Below are positions 15,225-17,777 of a DNA stretch of 17,777 bases, piece by piece. Every line of letters starts with the position of its first letter. Position 1 is the stretch's first letter. The notes below the pieces were generated by a model. That model worked only from the letters and a program-made list of their open reading frames with translations. It ran no database searches and was not told the origin of the DNA. The DNA is from CAZART01 sp964487555 (lineage in GTDB: Bacteria; Bacteroidota; Rhodothermia; Rhodothermales; VXPQ01), in assembly GCA_964487555.1 (NCBI GenBank), contig CAZART010000108.1:1-17777 (forward strand), in the 5' to 3' direction. The position numbers and the translations under genes are program-made.

Positions 15225-15260
15225 CAGGTCTGCTACTCCTAACAGGTCTGCCACTCCTAA
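15193..15260. repeat. 18-bp tandem repeat after the selenium-binding gene
   Basis: Four near-identical 18-bp units start at 15193, 15211, 15229 and 15247 (last one incomplete). The unit reads TCTGCTACTCCTAACAGG, with G for A in the first unit and one C for T in the last. In the frame of the selenium-binding protein each unit re-encodes CYS (CHS in the last) and then TAA, so four in-frame stop codons follow one another. Two units are also seen left of the gap. This low-complexity array probably broke the assembly. Confidence 0.9.
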
Positions 15261-15272
15261 ACGGATAGAGCG

Positions 15273-15989
15273 ATGGAGATCTCCAGCATGTGGTTTATGG
15301 TCTTTCTCATGGGCGTCTTCCACGGTGTGAATCCAGGCATGGGATGGCTCTTTGCCGTGGGGCTCGGACTTCAGGAGCAGCGGCGGTCCGCGGTCTGGAC
15401 CGCTATGCTTCCCCTGGCTGCCGGCCACGCCGCGGCGATCGCGGCGGCCGTCGGTCTCTTCAGCCTGGCCGGCGCGATCATCCCGGCGAGCGCGCTTAAA
15501 TGGGGCGTCGCCGGCGTATTGTTCGGATTCGGTGTCTACAAGCTGTTCCGCCGCGGCCATCCCCGCTATGGCGGCATGCAGGTTGGGCCGCGTGAACTTA
15601 CGGTCTGGTCGTTCCTGATGGCGTCGGCTCACGGCGCCGGACTGATGGTGCTTCCCTTCGTATTCGGCCATCCGGCCGATCCGTCATCGCATGGCCCGCA
15701 CGACCACAGCCAAATGATGCCGGTCGGCGCGGCTGCTCAGGGCGTTTCGATACCCGGGAACCATGGAACCCACGTTGACGCGTTGGCAGCGATGGTGCCC
15801 TCCGAGCCTATGGTCGGACTGATCGTGACGCTGGTCCATACCCTCGCGTACCTCTTGATCATGGGAAGTATCGCCGTCCTCGTTTATGAGAAGCTCGGGT
15901 TGCGCATGCTTCGCACCGCGTGGGTCAATCTCGACCTGATCTGGGCGGTCGCACTGATCGTCACGGCGATCCTGACGCCGCTGATATGA
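15273..15989 (+). CDS. NicO/UreH-like polytopic membrane protein, candidate metal transporter
   Basis: This 238-residue protein has about six membrane segments (roughly 7-28, 40-65, 72-92, 110-132, 180-206, 216-236). Helices 1, 2, 4 and 5 carry His residues in motifs such as FHGVNPGMGW (His17), AGHAA (His52), SAHGAG (His120) and VHTLAY (His189). This recalls NicO/UreH/HupE-type Ni, Co or Cu transporters. The loop between helices 4 and 5 (about 133-168) is His-rich (HPADPSSHGPHDH, NHGTH), as expected for a metal-binding loop. A weak Shine-Dalgarno-like GGATAGAG precedes ATG 15273. It lies just downstream of the selenium-binding family gene, probably in the same operon, and could supply or export the metal used there. 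Family assignment is by motif and topology only; the metal and direction of transport are not shown. Confidence 0.68.
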   Translation: MEISSMWFMVFLMGVFHGVNPGMGWLFAVGLGLQEQRRSAVWTAMLPLAAGHAAAIAAAVGLFSLAGAIIPASALKWGVAGVLFGFGVYKLFRRGHPRYGGMQVGPRELTVWSFLMASAHGAGLMVLPFVFGHPADPSSHGPHDHSQMMPVGAAAQGVSIPGNHGTHVDALAAMVPSEPMVGLIVTLVHTLAYLLIMGSIAVLVYEKLGLRMLRTAWVNLDLIWAVALIVTAILTPLI

Positions 15990-16245
15990 TTCCGGCGTGG
16001 CGTCGCCGTGCCGACGGGCGTGTCGCCGACCGACGCCCACACTCGGCCGCGGGATGGCTGACGTTGCACTATCCAGCGTCCCCATGCGCTCGGTGGATCG
16101 TGTCCGTCGAGGATATTCCCGCGAGATTGTGACATCGCTATCACGTTCTCACTACGAACGGATCGCGTTCCGATCCACATCGGTTCAAGATGCATGTTGC
16201 GCCCCGAAGTTCGCTCACCGCATGAATTTGGAAAGGTGTGGGTTC

Positions 16246-17238
16246 GTGAAACGGATGGGTATGATGATGCGCGAGCGCCTCGTTGGACGATGCCGGGTCT
16301 CGCATGAGTATATGGTCCGGAGTGGGCTGAGCCTCCTTCTGCTGCTGTCTGCCTGTGCCGTAGCGGGCTCGTCGGAGGCGACGGCCCAGCGGAAGACGTA
16401 CGATCAGAGGGCCCTGGGCGACCTGCTAAATCGGCAGGGGGCGGGTCCGCTTCCGCAGGATCCAATTCCTTATGCCGTCTACGTGCTCGAGCACGCGTCC
16501 GGTAATTCCGTGCGCGGCCGGCATGATCTCTATACGCAGATCGGGGGCGGCGATGCCGAACGGGGGCGCGCTCGATTGGCGCTGACGCTCCTGCTCAACG
16601 GCGCCACGCTGACCGACCTGCGAATGGGGGACACATTGGCGTTGCCTGCCCGGCCCGAGCACTTCGATCTCGACCCTCGCGCCTATTCCCCGTTCCCGCT
16701 GGAATATCCGGGTGGGGCCGACGTCGACAAGCTGGTCATCGTCGACAAGGACGTGCAATCGTGGGCGGCCTACGAGCACGGGAAGCTCCAGCGGTGGGGG
16801 CCGGCTTCTACCGGCGCGGAGGGCACACCCACGCCGACCGGCCGCTTTTACATGAACTGGCGCGAGCTGGAGCGGGTCTCCACCGAGAGTCCACCGGGTC
16901 AGGAGTGGCGGATGCGCTACGTGATGAACATCCACAACAGCCGAGGCATCCACCTTCACCAGTACGACTCCGTCCCTACCGGACCGCCGGTAGGGCACGG
17001 TTGCGTGCGGCTGATCATGCCGGATGCGAAGTGGCTCTGGGAGTGGTCGGAGCCGTGGGTCACCACGGCGGGACGGGGTGCACGTGGTGGTAAGCTTAAG
17101 GAGCGCGGCACGATGGTAATCATCCAGGGCGAGGAACCGAAGGCAACACCGCGCCGCGTTAAGATCGAACCGGCCGGTGCCCGACGGATTATTGTCTCGC
17201 TCCCACCGGATCCACTGTCGGTCGAGCCTGGAGGCTGA
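16246..17238 (+). CDS. L,D-transpeptidase (YkuD-type) lipoprotein
   Basis: This 330-residue protein uses GTG 16246, which has GGAAAGG upstream; ATG 16312 (308 residues) is the alternative. In the longer form, residues 24-37 make a lipoprotein signal with lipobox LSAC (Cys37). A degenerate LysM-like piece may lie at about 112-134 (NGATLTDLRMGDTLALP). The YkuD catalytic domain spans about 160-295, with IHLHQYD (His236 or His238) and GHGCVRL (catalytic Cys253, with Gly250 where Ser is usual). These enzymes form 3-3 peptidoglycan crosslinks or attach proteins to peptidoglycan. A lipidated form would act on the periplasmic side of the envelope. It stands 256 bp after the membrane protein gene, so it probably has its own promoter. 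The C-terminal 35 residues are basic and not part of the catalytic fold. Confidence 0.85.
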   Translation: MKRMGMMMRERLVGRCRVSHEYMVRSGLSLLLLLSACAVAGSSEATAQRKTYDQRALGDLLNRQGAGPLPQDPIPYAVYVLEHASGNSVRGRHDLYTQIGGGDAERGRARLALTLLLNGATLTDLRMGDTLALPARPEHFDLDPRAYSPFPLEYPGGADVDKLVIVDKDVQSWAAYEHGKLQRWGPASTGAEGTPTPTGRFYMNWRELERVSTESPPGQEWRMRYVMNIHNSRGIHLHQYDSVPTGPPVGHGCVRLIMPDAKWLWEWSEPWVTTAGRGARGGKLKERGTMVIIQGEEPKATPRRVKIEPAGARRIIVSLPPDPLSVEPGG

Positions 17239-17777
17239 CCCTCGACTCCAGGCGCGCCTGAGTCGGGGACCCGGCAGGAAGATCCCGAATCCCGGCCCAC
17301 ACGTCCGGCATGGAGCCGTACGATCGCGCTTTTCGTCCACCTCTTTCGCAAGATGTATTCGTACGTCCTCATGCCTGCGCCCCCGTGAACCCGGACAGGA
17401 GCGAGACCAGCGCGTTCGCGAGCGCGTCCAGGGGGCGCCGTCCGGCAAAGCTCACCATCTCGGCATCTTCCGGCTCATCGCAGTGATTCCGGGGGGCGTG
17501 AATGCCCGAATTCCGCGGCGAGAAATCCAAACTTCGTACGTGCGGGAAAATTCCGCGAGCGCGGACACGGATTCCGCGAGTGCGGAATTTTCGCAAGTGG
17601 AATTTTCACGAGCGGGAACGTAGTGGATTCCTCAGCCCGTCTCGAATATTTCGCCCACGGTCGAATGGGGATTAACTTTGCTGCAGCCATCGAGGATGAC
17701 ATCCGTCTCGATCGTATCACCCGGCTAACCGTTCCCACAAACGGCTGATCCGGTACCGTTCGATCGAATGCGGCTGA
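17239..17777. other. Region without a convincing gene
   Basis: No frame in these 539 bases has both a ribosome binding site and family-like sequence. On the minus strand, a frame ending near 17369 overlaps the next possible start by ATGA (17369-17372), which could be the trace of a decayed gene pair. On the plus strand, the frame from GTG 17623 (about 41 codons, stop near 17748) is hydrophilic and unrecognised. Short repeats occupy 17541-17620. The region may hold the terminator of the transpeptidase gene, but I see no clear hairpin with a T-run. Confidence 0.5.
17541..17620. repeat. Short alternating direct and inverted repeats
   Basis: ATTCCGCGAGCGCGGA (17550-17565) recurs as ATTCCGCGAGTGCGGA (17571-17586), spaced 21 bp. 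GGAATTTTCGCAAGT (17584-17598) is followed by GGAATTTTCACGAGC (17599-17613), spaced 15 bp. GAAAATTCCGC and GCGGAATTTTC are also inverted with respect to each other and could form an 11-bp stem. The pattern could be a degenerate palindromic intergenic repeat or a weak terminator. Confidence 0.55.

Noticed and set aside
14874..15671. Frames running through the N run
   Set aside because: They translate unknown bases, and the flanks are duplicated contig ends.
16426..17448. Minus-strand frame of 340 codons
   Set aside because: It is antisense to the L,D-transpeptidase, whose HGC motif and lipobox are on the plus strand.
1..17777. tRNA, rRNA, CRISPR array, insertion sequence or prophage
   Set aside because: No cloverleaf, rRNA-like stretch, regularly spaced repeats, transposase or integrase motif was recognised on either strand by eye; a dedicated scan was not possible.

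Overview
The window is a GC-rich bacterial segment with no phage, IS, CRISPR or RNA genes that I can recognise. Two large Ser/Thr kinase-TPR proteins surround an ECF sigma factor. Together with lipoprotein-type secreted proteins, a VapBC-like PIN toxin-antitoxin pair and a selenium-binding-protein gene, this resembles Acidobacteriota or Gemmatimonadota. That assignment is inference from gene style only. A run of exactly 100 N at 15070-15169, flanked by identical 55-bp ends, shows that this is a draft scaffold.

Left third (1-6346): a near-perfect direct repeat with a period of 3653 bp. Bases 1-2501 and 3654-6154 differ by one base that I could find (2458/6111). Each copy carries the 5' part of a small helical hypothetical gene (minus strand), a cupin lipoprotein (plus), an RHH antitoxin and PIN toxin pair (plus), and the 3' part of a UGT/MGT-type glycosyltransferase (minus). 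Only copy A keeps the whole glycosyltransferase reading frame. In copy B its 5' part is fused in frame to a third, slightly diverged fragment of the small hypothetical gene (6151-6305). The junction is explained by deletion of 1065 bp between two AGCG tetranucleotides of one 3653-bp unit. A short remnant of an AAA_14/DUF4143-type ATPase (3305-3439) lies between the units. The region behaves like an unstable accessory cassette, although assembly error must be excluded.

Middle (6347-13253): a signalling block. A 1241-residue protein joins an alpha/beta-hydrolase, a Hanks-type Ser/Thr kinase, a TolB_N/FlgO-like domain and TPRs in one chain. An ECF sigma factor is divergent from it. A second kinase-TM-TolB_N/FlgO-like-TPR protein is convergent with the sigma factor. 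The two kinases share their C-terminal architecture, but only the second has an obvious membrane anchor.

Right third (13254-17777): a selenium-binding protein 56/methanethiol-oxidase family gene is followed by a six-TM, His-rich NicO-like membrane protein. The scaffold gap between them is probably artificial, so they likely form an operon about 66 bp apart. A lipoprotein-type L,D-transpeptidase follows, then about 540 bp without a convincing gene that contains short GC/AT-alternating repeats.

How the genes may work together: the cupin and transpeptidase carry lipobox signals, which suggests a periplasm-facing role. The membrane protein could supply or export metal for the selenium-binding-family enzyme. 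The sigma factor and kinases look like a local regulatory group, but nothing in the sequence shows their targets.
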